In this document: piece by piece, positions 32,888-44,403 of the stretch
How the letters are laid out: each line of letters begins with the position of its first letter
Numbering within the stretch: the first letter of the stretch is position 1
DNA from: Gonium pectorale
Taxonomy: Eukaryota; Chlorophyta; Chlorophyceae; Chlamydomonadales; Volvocaceae
Reading direction: 5' to 3'
Assembly: GCA_001584585.1 (NCBI GenBank)
Contig: LSYV01000036.1
Span: 815,048-879,047, forward strand
DNA length: 64,000 nucleotides
Made by a program: the position numbers and the translations under genes
Notes under the pieces: generated by a model
The model's database searches: none
What the model saw: the letters and a program-made list of their open reading frames with translations, nothing else
What the model was told of the DNA's origin: nothing

Positions 32888-35800
32888 ATGATCGCGCGAT
32901 TGCGACATGCGTTCCCCATACTCCAAACCCTGAGCAACGGCGGGGGCGCCGGCGGAGGATGGCTTGCGAGCACGTCGGCCCTGCAGCTGGTCCGCCCGCT
33001 CGCGCGAGCGGGCACCAGGGCTGCAGCCGCCGACTCGGACGGTCTCAGCATCGAGCCTAGCGCACCCTCCCTCAGCGACCCGCCCCCACCGGCGGATGAG
33101 CCCAAGAGGCGGCGTCGCTCGACGACGGGCAGCAAAGCCAAATCCAAGGCAGTAGCGGAGGTGGACCCCGCCGCCGCGGCTGGGCTGGAGCCCGGCACCA
33201 CCGCCGGCGCTGGTGCTGATGCGGCAGAAGGGACCTCTGCGCCAAGCGCAGCCAAGCGCCGCGCGCCGTCGCGGCGGAAGGCAGCCACCGCCGCCGCCGC
33301 TGCCGCTGGCGATGTTACGCCGGCGTCAGGCGGCGATGAGCAAGCGGCCGCCGGCGGCGAAGCCGCCGCTGCCTTGGACGCGCCGGCCAAGCGGCGCAGC
33401 AGGAAGAAGCAGGCGGAGGAGGCGCCGGCTGGGGAAGCGGAAGCTGTGGCGCCGCCGGGAGGGACAGCGGCCGAAGAGGCGGCGGCAGGTGCCAAGAAGG
33501 GCGGTGCGAAACGGGCCACGAAGAAAGCAGCTGCGGCTGTGGCGGCGGCTGACGACGTCACACCTGAGGAGGTGGAGAACATAATTGAAAGTAAGATCTT
33601 GCTGCTGCGACTTGGTAGGCAGGAGAATTGTAGGCGCGTGGCCGGCGTGGGGGAGGCCTGCCTCGCGTGCAGTTGCAGCGGTCGTGGGAGGCGTGCTTGG
33701 GCCGGGTTTCGACTCGTGCTCCGGGCTGGCTGCGCCCACCAATGACTAACAGGATCCATCCCATGCGCTGAGGGAGTAACACAGTGCATACAGTGTTACC
33801 TCTTAGCTAACGACCTTGAGACCCGTGCAACCTCGTGTACGAAAGTCTAGTTTTCCGTGCGCCCGGCCTTCCGCCCCAGAGCTGCCGTACGAGGACTTCC
33901 TCATACTGCCGCGCAAGGCCGAGCAGGTGCTCATAGCCATGGGCAAGCGCGCGCCGCTCAGCGCCGCGGGCGATGCCGTGCACCCGCCCGGCGGTGCCGC
34001 CGCGGCGGCGGCGGCGAGCAACGGTGCGCCGCCGCATGGCGGACCCGTGGGTCGGCAGCTGAGTGACGTGGGGGAGATCGCTGAGTTCCTCCAGTGGCGC
34101 CAGCCCCGTGACGTGGCCTGCCCGCTGCTGATGGCCCGGTATCAGGGCTACCTCGGGGCGAGCGATGACCTCCTGTTTGACCTCTTCCACATGGACTTCG
34201 GTGAGAGGCGGAGCATTTCCATGAGCTGGGGTGTGGGAGCCTTTGCGTGGGGAGACTTGGGTGTGCGTCAGTGAGGTTTGGTACGAAATGGGCCTCCGTG
34301 GCTGAGTTGGCGTGAACAAGCAGGGGGGGGCTGCGTGGAATGAGCTGCTTTGGCGAGTGGGCCTTCCCGGCGCAACGTCGGCGGCCACGTCGCCGCTGGT
34401 CCGGGGCCAGAGTCGCAGACGTCGCCGAGTTACTCGGCACCACAGTACTCCCAGTAACGTCGCCGCCTTTCGCCCCACCCCACCCCACCCCACCCCACCC
34501 CACCCCACCAGGGCTTCTCTACTGAGAATGCCTTCCAACCCTCTACCCCACCCCACCCCACCCCCGTGTCGCCTCATCCCGCAACGCAGAGGGCCCCTTC
34601 CTCGCTAGCGAGGCCGTCAGCCGAGCAGCGGTGGAGGCGGCCAAATCCGCCCGCTCGTTGCTGTCTGCGACGGGCATGCCGCCGGACCCGCTCCTGCGCG
34701 CGGCCATGGAGCGCCTGACCGGCTCGGTGGGGCAGGCGGCCGTGATGGCGCAGGAGGGTGCGGCCCCGCAGCTGACGGAGGCGCAGCTGACGCTGTTCCT
34801 GCTGGACTGGGCGTCGGCGTGTCTGGCGGGGCCCAAGCGCGGAGACGACGACGGTGCGCGGGGCTTGGGTCGGGCGGGCTTGGGTCGGGCGGCTGGCCCG
34901 GTTCTCTATTTCACCCGAAGCGGAGGGCGTGCTCCCTAAGCCCTCGTGCTTGCTGGATCCTCGCGTAGTATGTGATGTGGGTGTTTGTAAGTGCGTACGC
35001 TATGTAGGTGAGTGCGCGGGGTAATGTGTTGAAAAGGAACAACGCATACGACGAGCGTAAGCNNNNNNNNNNNNNNNNNNNNGATGTCCCTGCATGTTAG
35101 TTAGTTCGGCGGCGACCACCGTATGTGATGTGTGTGTTCTATATGATCTATAAGATCTATGAATGACAGTGTGATGTGTGTGTGTTTGTTGGTGCGTACG
35201 CTGTGTAGGTGAGTGCGCGGGGTAATGTGTGTGCGTATGCCCGGTATGGGGTGCCGCAGCCCCACGATTCGGCCTCACACAGCGTCGTGAGGTGAGGCCG
35301 CCGCTGCAACGCAGCTGCACCCTCCCCGGTGGCGTCCCTGCCCCGCGCAACGTGGCAGACGTGTCTGGCAACTCAACCTGGGCTCCAGGATCGCATCCAA
35401 CCATCCGAGGACATGATTTCACCACCCTTGGGCCGCCGCAACCCCGCGCTCTTCCTCACTGCCCCGTCGCCTCGCCGCCCCCCTTCCCTCGCACCTCCCA
35501 CGCCGTCCACCCGCCTCATGCTCCGCCGCAGCCGTCGGCTTCGCCGCCCGACGGTGCGCGGCGCTGCAGCTGTCCAAGCCCAGCGTCCAGGAGCGACTGC
35601 TCCGCTACGTGGTGCAGGGGGCGGGCCTGGAGGAGCTTGCGGTGACGGCCGGCCGCTCCGGCACGCGGGCGGTGCGGCTGACGCAGCCCATGGACGCGCT
35701 GCTGGAGGGCCTCAAGGCGGGCGTCAAGCTGGACCGGGGCAGGCTGCTGGCGGACTTTCGGCTGGGCTCGCCGGGTGGGTGCTGGTCGCGAGGGTGTCGC

Positions 35801-36883
35801 GGTGGGGCGTGGCAGGGGCGTGGTTTGTGGGAGGGGAACACTATGCGGCGCGCGTCGCCACGCGGCCCGACGGGTGCGTGGGTGGCGTGGGCGGGGTTGG
35901 GGGACGGGAGCGGTGCGCCTGCCGGGTCGTTGTGCTTGTGTCTGGGGGTGCTAGGACGGGTACCGGCGCTTACGGTGGTGTTGGAAGCGCAGGGTGAATC
36001 CTCAGACAAGGGCGTTCGTCATTCAGGTGAGGGTAAAAAGTCATGGAGGAGCGGGGTCGCCGACACTCCTGGGCGTGAGCGCCAGCGAGCGTTGGCCGTG
36101 ACGGGGCGCGGTGGGGGCTACTCTCCCTGCCCTGCCTCGCGGTTTCCGGCCTGCCGACCTCCTATCGTGCCCCGCGCCACCGCTCCAAGCTGGCTTTCGG
36201 TGGTGCTGCGTCGTTTACCTCCCCTAATCCCCCTTCCTTGCTCTCATTCCCACATCCTCTCCCGTCCCGGCAGATGACCCGCTCCAGCCGCACCTGCCCG
36301 AGCTCTTCCGGCGCATCGAGCTGCAGGCGGTCGCCTCCCCCGAGCCCGGCAGCAAGGCCTTCTACGACTCGCTGGTGGGGAAGCTCATGCTGGTGCCACC
36401 CCTGGCGGCCGCCATACGGAAGCAGGTGGGTGCGACCCACGGGTCGGGGTGGGGCGGGCGTGTGTGGGCGCATCGGACATCCCTGGCGTCGGACACGGCG
36501 CATTGCAATTGCCGCCGGGCGGTTGCGTAGCGTTGCGGTCCGTCGCGTTTGAGTTGGGGCGCTAGTGCCCCGAGCGCAATCCGGCAGCAAAGCATCCCCA
36601 CATTGTGAAGAGCCGTGCGGCCCGCCGCTGTCGCGCCGAGGTGCGCGCGCCCTCGCCCCTCCCCTCCGCGGCGTGCCTGTGCACTGCTGCTGGGCGTGCC
36701 AAGCGCCTGGTCATCACCTGACGCGCCGTTTGGAGTGCTGCTTTGGACCTCCACCTACAGGAGCGGCTGTGGGAGACTGAGCAGGGCGACCGGGACGGCA
36801 GCGCCCTGACGGTGATGCAGCTGAGGCTGCTATACCACCTGTGGCGCAGGGACCGCTTCAGCGCCGAGCGGCCACTGGTCTGA
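32888..36883 (+). CDS. Unknown 601-residue protein, probable organelle targeting
   Basis: Six exons: 32888-33590, 33880-34200, 34590-34853, 35532-35774, 36274-36425 and 36761-36883; every junction is in phase. The N-terminus MIARLRHAFPILQTLSNGGG, with Arg, Ser and Leu and few acids, looks like a mitochondrial or plastid presequence. Residues 60-230 are Ala/Lys/Arg/Glu-rich with several basic clusters (KRRRRS, KRRAPSRRK, KRRSRKK), suggesting nucleic-acid or RNA contact; that is inference. The rest is folded-looking and helical: LPYEDFLILPRKAEQVLIAM, VACPLLMARYQGYLGASDDL, LFDLFHMDFG, SVQERLLRYVVQGAGLEELA, DDPLQPHLPELFRRIELQAV, and the end LRLLYHLWRRDRFSAERPLV. I do not recognise the family. The even exon phases and conserved-looking hydrophobic pattern argue for a real gene. 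Intron 3 contains two long repeats and a short gap. Confidence 0.7.
34472..34509. repeat. CCCCA pentamer repeat
   Basis: Seven to eight copies of CCCCA, with a second short block at about 34549-34566, in intron 2 of the 601-residue protein gene, close to the acceptor at 34589. Confidence 0.85.
35027..35117 (+). repeat. Dispersed repeat, copy 3 (gapped)
   Basis: GTGTTGAAAAGGAACAACGC and ATACGACGAGCGTAAGC match copies 1 and 2. After 20 N, GATGTCCCTGCATGTTAG and TTCGGCGGCGACC match the second module of copy 2. Confidence 0.75.
35063..35082. other. Assembly gap, 20 N
   Basis: Twenty unresolved bases at the point where the other copies of the dispersed repeat read GCGAAA...TTGTAGGACC. The missing sequence is probably longer than 20 bases. 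Confidence 0.98.
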
Positions 36884-38726
36884 GCACCTCGCCTGTGACA
36901 ACCTTGTCAGGAAATGCAGGAGTTGGTCTCCGCTGCCGGACTCGGCGCCGGGGCAGGGGGGGCCAAACGCAGGAGGCGCAGTAGGGCGCAGCAAGCGGCC
37001 GGAGCGGGAGGGCAGGGGGAGAGGGCGCAGCAGGGTGAAGCCGCGTGCTGCTGTCCCTGCTCTGCAACGGCGACACGTGTACGGTCGTGTTTCGTACCTG
37101 GTGTGTCGTACCTGGTGTGTCGTACCCGGTACGCATGGCCGGCCCTGGCGCGGCGGGCGGACGATGGAGGTTGGGGGCCGGGTCGGGTCATCGATTCAGC
37201 GAGTGCGTCCCAGCAGTTTTCTCAGGCCAGGCATCGTCGTTTGCCATGCGTCGACTCGTATGAACCGCACTTGCACTCTGGGTGGGGGCATGACCGTCCG
37301 CATCGCATATGTTGTGGGTGGCGAGCCCGCCGGGAACAGTTCACGACCGTAGGCCGATGAGCGGGCGATGGATGTGCGCAAGGCGAGTCAAGCACCGGGT
37401 CTGACCGAGGAGAGCTCCTGCACCGGCGGCGGACCAGTTGCACTCCTGGCTTGAGGCATCGCATCCAGTTGCAGGGCAGGGTTGCTGTTGACTGCCGTTT
37501 GATCCCCGGATCAGTTTTGCACCTTTTTTTGTTTGTTTGGATTCAGGCCAGGCAGTTCCCGGCTGTTCTGGTGTTCAAGAAACAGGCTAGGAGCTGCATG
37601 GCTCAGCAGGAGCTTGGACTGGCTCTTGGTCCCCAACGAGAAATCCCGGGGCAACCGGGTGCAGCCCGCCGGGCACACGCAGGGAATCCTGCAGGCCTGA
37701 CATGCTGCACTGCACGTCTGCCAGGTGTTACAGCGGGCGGCGTATTCCATTGTGCCCGTGGGCGGCCATGTACACATAGAGTACAATCTGCCGTAATGTA
37801 CAGCTTAGCCCAGGGGTGATGGGGGACGAGTACTGCGCTATTGAAGGCGCGACATATCCTGTCGGATCAAAGGAGCTGAGCAATTGTGCCGGAGTGGGTC
37901 GGGAACCAGCTCCCCCTAGCAGCGTCCATACTTGCATAAGCAGGGAGCAACCAAGGCGCTAGCTCGGCCCTAGCCATCGCAGACCGGCAGCCAGACCCTC
38001 ATCTAGTCATCTTGCAGCCGCATGACCGAAAGCCCACAGTGTTCAATGCCAATTGGCAAATCGTTGGCCCAGCGAGCATATCTCAACAATTATACGAGCA
38101 TAACCTGCCTGCGACTCCCTGGAGCAGATATGCCGAGTTCTTTACGCAGACGCATGCGCGCCCAACGCTCCACACGCACTCATCAGTTCAGCAGTTTCGC
38201 TAAGTGTTGCGTCAGGCCATACAGCTGGGCGCCTTGGCAACGCAATGACACGCTCAACTCAGCGCGCAGGGTGGACGCCCGCCGCCTGCGACTCTCCCAA
38301 GCACTCCACGGCTCTTTGACCAGTCGTCGTGGACGGCCTGCACCCTTTACGGGCGCATTGGCACTCGTCACGCATTCGCTCCACTCTGAATACGGTAACA
38401 AAATGTAGGCTGTACCACGTCCCGAACAATCCGTTGGGACGGCATTCATTCCCAGGCCCGTTGCCGGGCCGGAAACACGCCCCGCCTGCCCGTGTCCACC
38501 CCGCCTTGACGTACGGTACGCTACCTCTCACCCCGACTGATGCCGGTACACGCGTACGCGGCCACACGCTCCTCCGCTCAGTCCATACGACCCTCACGCC
38601 ATGAAATGATAAGCATCGACACCTTGCGGCCTGCTATCAACCATGGTCAACTGCGAGGGCGGCCCAGCACAGGGAGCAAAACTACTCGACCCAGGGGCCC
38701 TCAAGGGGCCCCACCAGCTTCTGCCT
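36884..38726. other. Convergent intergenic region, 1.8 kb
   Basis: It holds the 3' ends of the 601-residue protein gene (plus) and TROL (minus). No coding exon is supported on either strand. A short 14-bp tandem repeat (CGTACCTGGTGTGT, about 2.5 copies) sits at 37093-37130. A minus-strand TGTAA at 37728-37732 could end TROL, but lies nearly 1 kb past its stop. Confidence 0.5.
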
Positions 38727-41700
38727 TCAGGCAGCCACATTCACAACAACCGCCTCTTCCTTGGCTTCCGCCGCAACGGCCTCGGGCGCCTCCGCGGGGT
38801 CAGAGTCCGAAGCGCCGTCGCCGCCGATGAAGGCGGGCTCGTTGGCCGCCTCAGCCTTCCAGGCCGCAATCCACTCTCGCGCCTCCTGGACGTTGGGCGG
38901 AACAGGGGCCTCCGTCGCTGCCTCCTGTGAGGGCGCCACAGCCTCCACGACCACTGCTACTGACTCCGCCGGGGCCGGCACAACGGCGGCCTCTGCAGCA
39001 GGGGCCGCAACACCGGCAGCGGCCTGGCGGCTGTCCTTCCACGCCGCGATCCACTCCCGCACCGCCACAACGTCCGCCGGCACGGCAGACACCTCCGCCT
39101 CCTGCTCCTTGGCCTCTGAGGCCTCCGCCGGCGCCTCTGCGACCTCAGCCGCCGCGGTGGCCGCCACAGGTGTGACCTCAGCCGCCGCTGCGGGCGCCGT
39201 CGTGTCCTCCGGCTGCTCGGAGGCGGGAGCCGCCACAGCAGCGGCACGGGCGTCCTTCCAGGCGCTGATCCACGCGCGGGCCTGCTGAACGTTAGCTGGG
39301 ATCACCGCCACCTCTGCCACCTCCGCCGCCGGCTCTGCCTCGGCCTCGGCGACCACCTCCGTCGGCGCCACGGAGGTTACCTCCGCCAGCGCCGGCACCA
39401 CCTCCGCCTCAGGAGCCTCAGCGGGCTCCGCCTCCGTCGCTGGCGTGACTGGCGCGGCGGAGGCGTCAGGGGCGGAGGAGGCTACCACGGGCGCCATCAC
39501 CACCTCGGCCTCGGCGGTCTCTTCCACCGCCGGCACCGCAGGGGCCTCGGCGACCACCGTCGCAACCTCGGGTGCGGCCTCTTGTGGCGCCGGCGCCACC
39601 GTAGCCTCGGCGGCAGCGACTACTGGTACCGCCTCCGGCGCGGACTGCTCGACCGACCCGTGGGTCGGTGCTGGCACGGGCGCGAGCGCGGGCAGTGGCG
39701 CCGACGGGTCGATGCCCGCCGCGGCCAGTGCAGCAGCCAGCGCCTCCGGGTTCGCTCCCTTGACGTCCGGGACCTGCACGGACAGAGCGTGTGCATTGGG
39801 AGCCGACAGGCGAATGTCAGAGGTTGCCCTGTCGGCCATGCTAAACTGGGGTTGCATAGTCAGATGCCCCTGAGGCCTGGGCCGTGTCACGTAGCACGTG
39901 ACACCGGCGGCACAAGACTGAGATCAGAACGTGATAATGTACGCGCATGTGCCCAGCTCGACCTGTACGCTGCGGCACATAACAACCATCCACGCCGATT
40001 GGTTCATGCAGCAGGATATGGTATTGGCAAGGCAAAACACGCAGATACAGCAATACACAGCAGGGAGCGTTTGCTGCCCAGACGGCGTGAAGGCGCAAAC
40101 GCAATGCCCCTTGGGCTCCGGTCCCGGCTACAAGAGAACGACGCGCAGCCGCTCACCATCTGCGAGGTGATTTGCTGGGCGGCCGCGTCGGCGTCGCGCG
40201 CACCCATCACGATGCTGGCCAGGCGCTGCAGGTCGCCCTGGGGGCTGGAGCTGCTGCCGCTGCCGCTGGGCAGGGAGAGCTGGTCGAGGCCGCGCTCCTT
40301 CAGGAACGCCCTGCGGAGGGGACAAGGGGGAGGGCGACCCGGGCTTCAGGTGAGGTGGATTGCTGCAGCGCACGTGGTGACCCGTCAGGGATACAGGCGC
40401 GCAGCACCCCCAACAAAGAACAAGGGCGTGAGCAGCCTAGGCCGCACACCATAGTTTGGCCGCAGGCAATACCCAACCGCTTGGCCCGCTGCCGGACCTG
40501 CCCGCCCGCCTGCCCACCTGCCCACCCGTGCCCTTGCTCCTCTCCCGCTGACTTCCCGCACCTGAGGTTAGCCAGCGTTGCCTCCCTGTCCTTTGCGAAC
40601 AGCAGGTTGGTGGCCACGAAGCGAGCCAGGCCCAGCGCACCCAGTACCTGCAGGATGGCCTCCAGCTCTGCACGTGTGGGGACCCCCAGGGAGGTGACAC
40701 GGTGGCGTGAGTCATGCCAGTCATATGACCATCGTCGGTTTCCAGCGGGACCCGGCTATAGACAACGAGGGCAGAGACCCCCAGGAGGGCGCACGGTGGC
40801 GTGCATGAGGTACGCAGATCCAAAAGTGTGCGACAGTGCGTTGCCGTTGGTTCCTTGCCAGTCATGTGACCACCGACGGTTTCCAGCAGCAATCAAGTTC
40901 AGTATCCAAGGAACCAACGAGGGATGCCAGGTGCTGCCCACGGGTGGCTAGTATCGTGCATCGCTAGGTGCGGAGGGTTTGGTTTCGACGCGGAGGGTTC
41001 GCGTTCGACGCGGAGGGTTTGGTTTCGACGCGGAGGGTTCGCGTTCGACGCGGAGGGTTTGGTTTCGACGCGGAGGGTTCGCGTTCGACGCGGAGGGTTT
41101 GGTTTCGACGCGGAGGGTTCGCGTTCGACGCGGAGGGTTTGGTTTCGACGCCACATCCCTGGTACTGGTAGGCACCAGTGGCGCAAGCAGGCTACCGCGG
41201 TAATCCGCTGGTAGGGGGTAATGAAGAAGGGAGACTGGGAGCTGGTAGGGGGGTGCCGGGCTGCGTGTCAGGGACCACCCCGCGCGCTCGGAGCGCACCT
41301 GTGAGCGCAAACGCGCCCACCGCCACGACGCCCGCAGCCGCCAGGATTCCGTTGGCCACCGTCGGGTTCTCCCTGTAACGCTCTGCACCGGCATCCACGT
41401 GGGGACAGGTTGGCGGGGCGTCTGAGGACAGGCCTTGGGGTTTAAAGCCCACAGGTGTCGTCAGGGCTCTATAGCTCGATCTAAAGCCCAAAGGCGTCTG
41501 GGCCCGTCCCTAACCCCATGTACCGGTATCCCAAGGCCCCTGGACCGAGCGAGGCTCCGAGCCATCAGACCAATCGCCATGCCCCACACAGCAATCATAT
41601 GCCATGAGAAACCACACCTCTGCCCGGAGGGGGATGGGCCCCAGGAGCGCTGCGGCCGCCAGGCCAGCGGTGCCAACAGTGGTGTCTAGAGTGACACTGT

Positions 41701-44403
41701 CGCGCCGTGTGCCCTACCTGTGATGGTGGTGACCGCCTCGCCGACCTTGTCGGCGGTGGCGGTGATGCCCTCCGCCACCTCCGTGGGCACTTGAGCCTGC
41801 ACCGCCTGGACCTGGAGGGCAAGTTGATTGTCGGGACTTCGTAAGTACGCTTTCTTTTCGACGGGAGATCCCTCCCAGCCTCTCCCCAAGAACGCCTTCT
41901 GTCTCAGCCGCTTGTCTTCTCGCACCCGATCCTGGAGCCGGGCGCTTTCATCCACGCTCCCCTCGGTCCCCACCCTCTCCGGTCGGTCACCCGACTGCTG
42001 TCGCACCTGCGCTTGCAGGTCCTCCGCCAGGGCGCTGAGGTCGACCTCCGGCAGCTCCACAGCAGGAAGCTCCAGGGAGGGCAGCTCGAGGGTAGGCAGC
42101 GCCACAGACGGCAGCTCAAAGACACGGTACGGCTTGGTGGGCAGCTCAGATGCCTGGGGCCGGGGAGGGACGGAAGAGGGCCCGAAGTCGTGTGGGCCGC
42201 TAGGAGAACCGCCGGTGTTGAGCGATGCGGGACTTGGGGATAGAGAGGCGCAGCAGGCGCAGTGGTTGGATTCCAGAGCGCGGGAGGGCGAGTGCGGGAG
42301 GGTGGCTGGCGAGGGGTGGGTTGCAGCCGCGGGGCGTAGCGACGTGCCAATATGCAGGGAACCACATACGGAAATGGGCGATGGAAACAGTGGATACAGA
42401 GCATTCGGACCGGTAAGGTACGTAACCCAGTGTCGGAGTCCTGTAACGGTGACGTATTGTTATGCGCGGTGGGGGCGCCGGGCGCGGCGCGGCGCGCACC
42501 TTCCAGCCCTTGGGGCCCTCCATGCCGTCGCGGATCCAGTAGACCTTTTCGCGGAAGAAGTCGCCCTGGGCCGCATCGGCGGCGGCCTTGGGCGCAAGGG
42601 AGCCGTCCCTGGTGCGGGCGGGCACGGCGACGCACGTGGATGCGGGCAACTGGCCAACGGCGGTCGAAGCGCTGGCAACGGGCGGTCGACCCACGGCAGC
42701 ACAGGGCGCCCAGCCGGGTATTGCCCAGGCGGCCGAGATATCACCCGAGGTGTCCCATGAATGGCTTGGGTGTGCTGCGAAAACCCCAGGGCGTGTTGGC
42801 AAGCCGTGGCATCATGCTGCCGGGCAGGGCAGTGTGGCGAGAAGGGCGAGAGCAACAGCCGCCCTATCCTGACAGCCCGTTAGATGAGGTGGGTGGGAAG
42901 ATAGGCCGCACACCCATGCTTACGTTGCTATACGCCTCCGCGCACCAGCAATACTAAAGCGACGGATAGCTCCCAAACGGCGCCAACTCCCATCCTGGCA
43001 AAACAGCGCGCTAAGGGCTTAGGTCACTGCCCAGCGCTTTGCATCCACCATAGGGCGCGCGGAGTACATGAACTCAGCCATTCATCCCGGGCGCCCAAGC
43101 AGCAGCGCCCATGCACCCCGCGAGTTTCAGCGCGCGGACTCGAGCGCCGCGAGCCCCGCCCCCCCCCACCCCGCGCAGTCGCCGGTACCGGCCGCTGACT
43201 CACGAGTCGAGCAGGATGACAATGGACTCCTCGCTCACACCCGCGGCCGCCTGCAGCTTGCTGGCGAACTCGGGGTCCACCACTAGACTGCCTTCCTCGT
43301 CGTCGGGCTGGAGAGGGAGGCAGACGGGGGGTGAGGGGCATGAGAGGCGGGGAGTCCGGGTGACGCGTGGGAGCCTGGGCGAGCGAGTGGTCCGCTGTCG
43401 TACCGGCGTGAAAGAAAGTGCGAGCGCGATGTGCCGTGTCAGCTCACCGTGCGCCGCTTGCGGGCCCCAGGTGAAGTTCGACAAACCGGGTAAGATGGTA
43501 AGCCGGTCGTTTTGGGGGGGGGGCGCGGGACGAACGTCACATGCCTTGTACCCGCCCGCCCTACTGGAAACGTCGCGCCTTCGGGTGTGTATGACCGTAG
43601 ACGCGGGCTCGCTCTTTCTCTGCAGATATCTCTTTTCTCCACCCACCGCCCCATGCAACCGTTACAGATACAGATTAGAGGCCCCCCACCGCGGGGCTGC
43701 CGGCCGCAGAGCCGACTGGCTCCCGACCCGCCATAGGCCCATAGCAGAGTTGGTGAAACACCCTTCGTGTCTCGTTTAGCTGTAAGGCTCACAACCCAGA
43801 GGCCCATCCACCCGCACACCCCTGCCATGCCAAACCCAAAGGGCCCCCCCCCGCACCTCCGCATACACGACGCTGACGGTCTTCTTCTTCGCCTCCTTTA
43901 GGTCCACCAGTCCCTCCTCCTTTACGAGTGCCTTGTGGCGGATGTCCACCAGCACGGTCCGCTCCTGTGTGGGGCAAGCACCCGCGCGACGCACACCACG
44001 GACATAAGGTCTGCGCGCCTCGACGGGGTGATGGTTTGGACCCCGACAGCCATCGAAACAGAGGAAGCAACCTTACGTCTGCTATGAGAGCCTCCAACGC
44101 CTCCTTCGCTCCTGTCGCCTGGCTCTTTGCGGGCTTGGAAGCTGCAGCGAGGGCTATGCCGCCCACGGCCACCAGAGCAGCCGCACCAGACAGCACTGGT
44201 GAATCTTGCACGATTGACATTACATCGGCAAGGCCGCTGCCAGCAACAGTCTCGGCGAGCGCGGCATCGCCGACCAGAAGAAGGCCCGCAGACAACGCAA
44301 TTGGCACCCCAGCTGCACGCTGTGGCAATGCAGCAACCGCAGTAGCCTTCCGAGCATGCGGCCGGCCATGCAGTGCCGAGACGAGCTTCGGCGAAAACTG
44401 CAT
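38727..44403 (-). CDS. TROL: Thylakoid rhodanese-like protein TROL, with repeat-bearing tail
   Basis: Ten exons: 44403-44077, 43964-43857, 43307-43204, 42608-42500, 42153-42007, 41811-41718, 41382-41299, 40667-40562, 40310-40157 and 39773-38727; 759 residues. In plants TROL anchors ferredoxin-NADP reductase at the thylakoid. A plastid-type N-terminus (MQFSPKLVSALHGRPHARKA) leads to a helix (SGAAALVAVGGIALAAAS). The rhodanese domain spans about 97-220: TVLVDIRHKALVKEEGL, then ESIVILLDSDGS, with Asp where active rhodaneses have Cys, then VYWIRDGMEGPKGWKASELP. A second membrane region follows (GILAAAGVVAVGAFALTG; EAILQVLGALGLARFVATNL) with the TROL-type LLFAKDREATL. The Ala/Glu/Pro-rich tail carries three helical repeats at about 570, 643 and 703: NVQQARAWISAWKDAR, DVVAVREWIAAWKDSR and NVQEAREWIAAWKAEA. 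Arabidopsis TROL is about 466 residues. Intron 5 (42006-41812) is stop-free and a multiple of three, so retention would add 65 residues. Confidence 0.85.
40971..41150. repeat. Alternating 20-mer tandem array, 9 units
   Basis: Nine contiguous 20-bp units, alternating strictly between CGGAGGGTTTGGTTTCGACG and CGGAGGGTTCGCGTTCGACG, starting and ending with the first form. The real period is therefore 40 bp. There are no spacers. It lies in TROL intron 7, between exons ending at 41299 and starting at 40667. Confidence 0.95.

Larger units (their letters stand above)
34968..35230. repeat. Direct repeat of about 60 bp bracketing a dispersed element
   Basis: The sequence GTGCGTACGCTATGTAGGTG with AGTGCGCGGGGTAATGTGT at 34991-35030 recurs at 35192-35230 with one change. 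The matching continues upstream through TGTGATGTGNGTGTTTGT. Between the copies lies the dispersed repeat (35027-35117), including the 20-N gap. The array is inside intron 3 of the 601-residue protein gene. Confidence 0.75.

Noticed and set aside
40971..41150. CRISPR array or telomeric repeat
   Set aside because: The units are directly adjacent with no spacers, the window is eukaryotic, and the unit is unlike TTTTAGGG.
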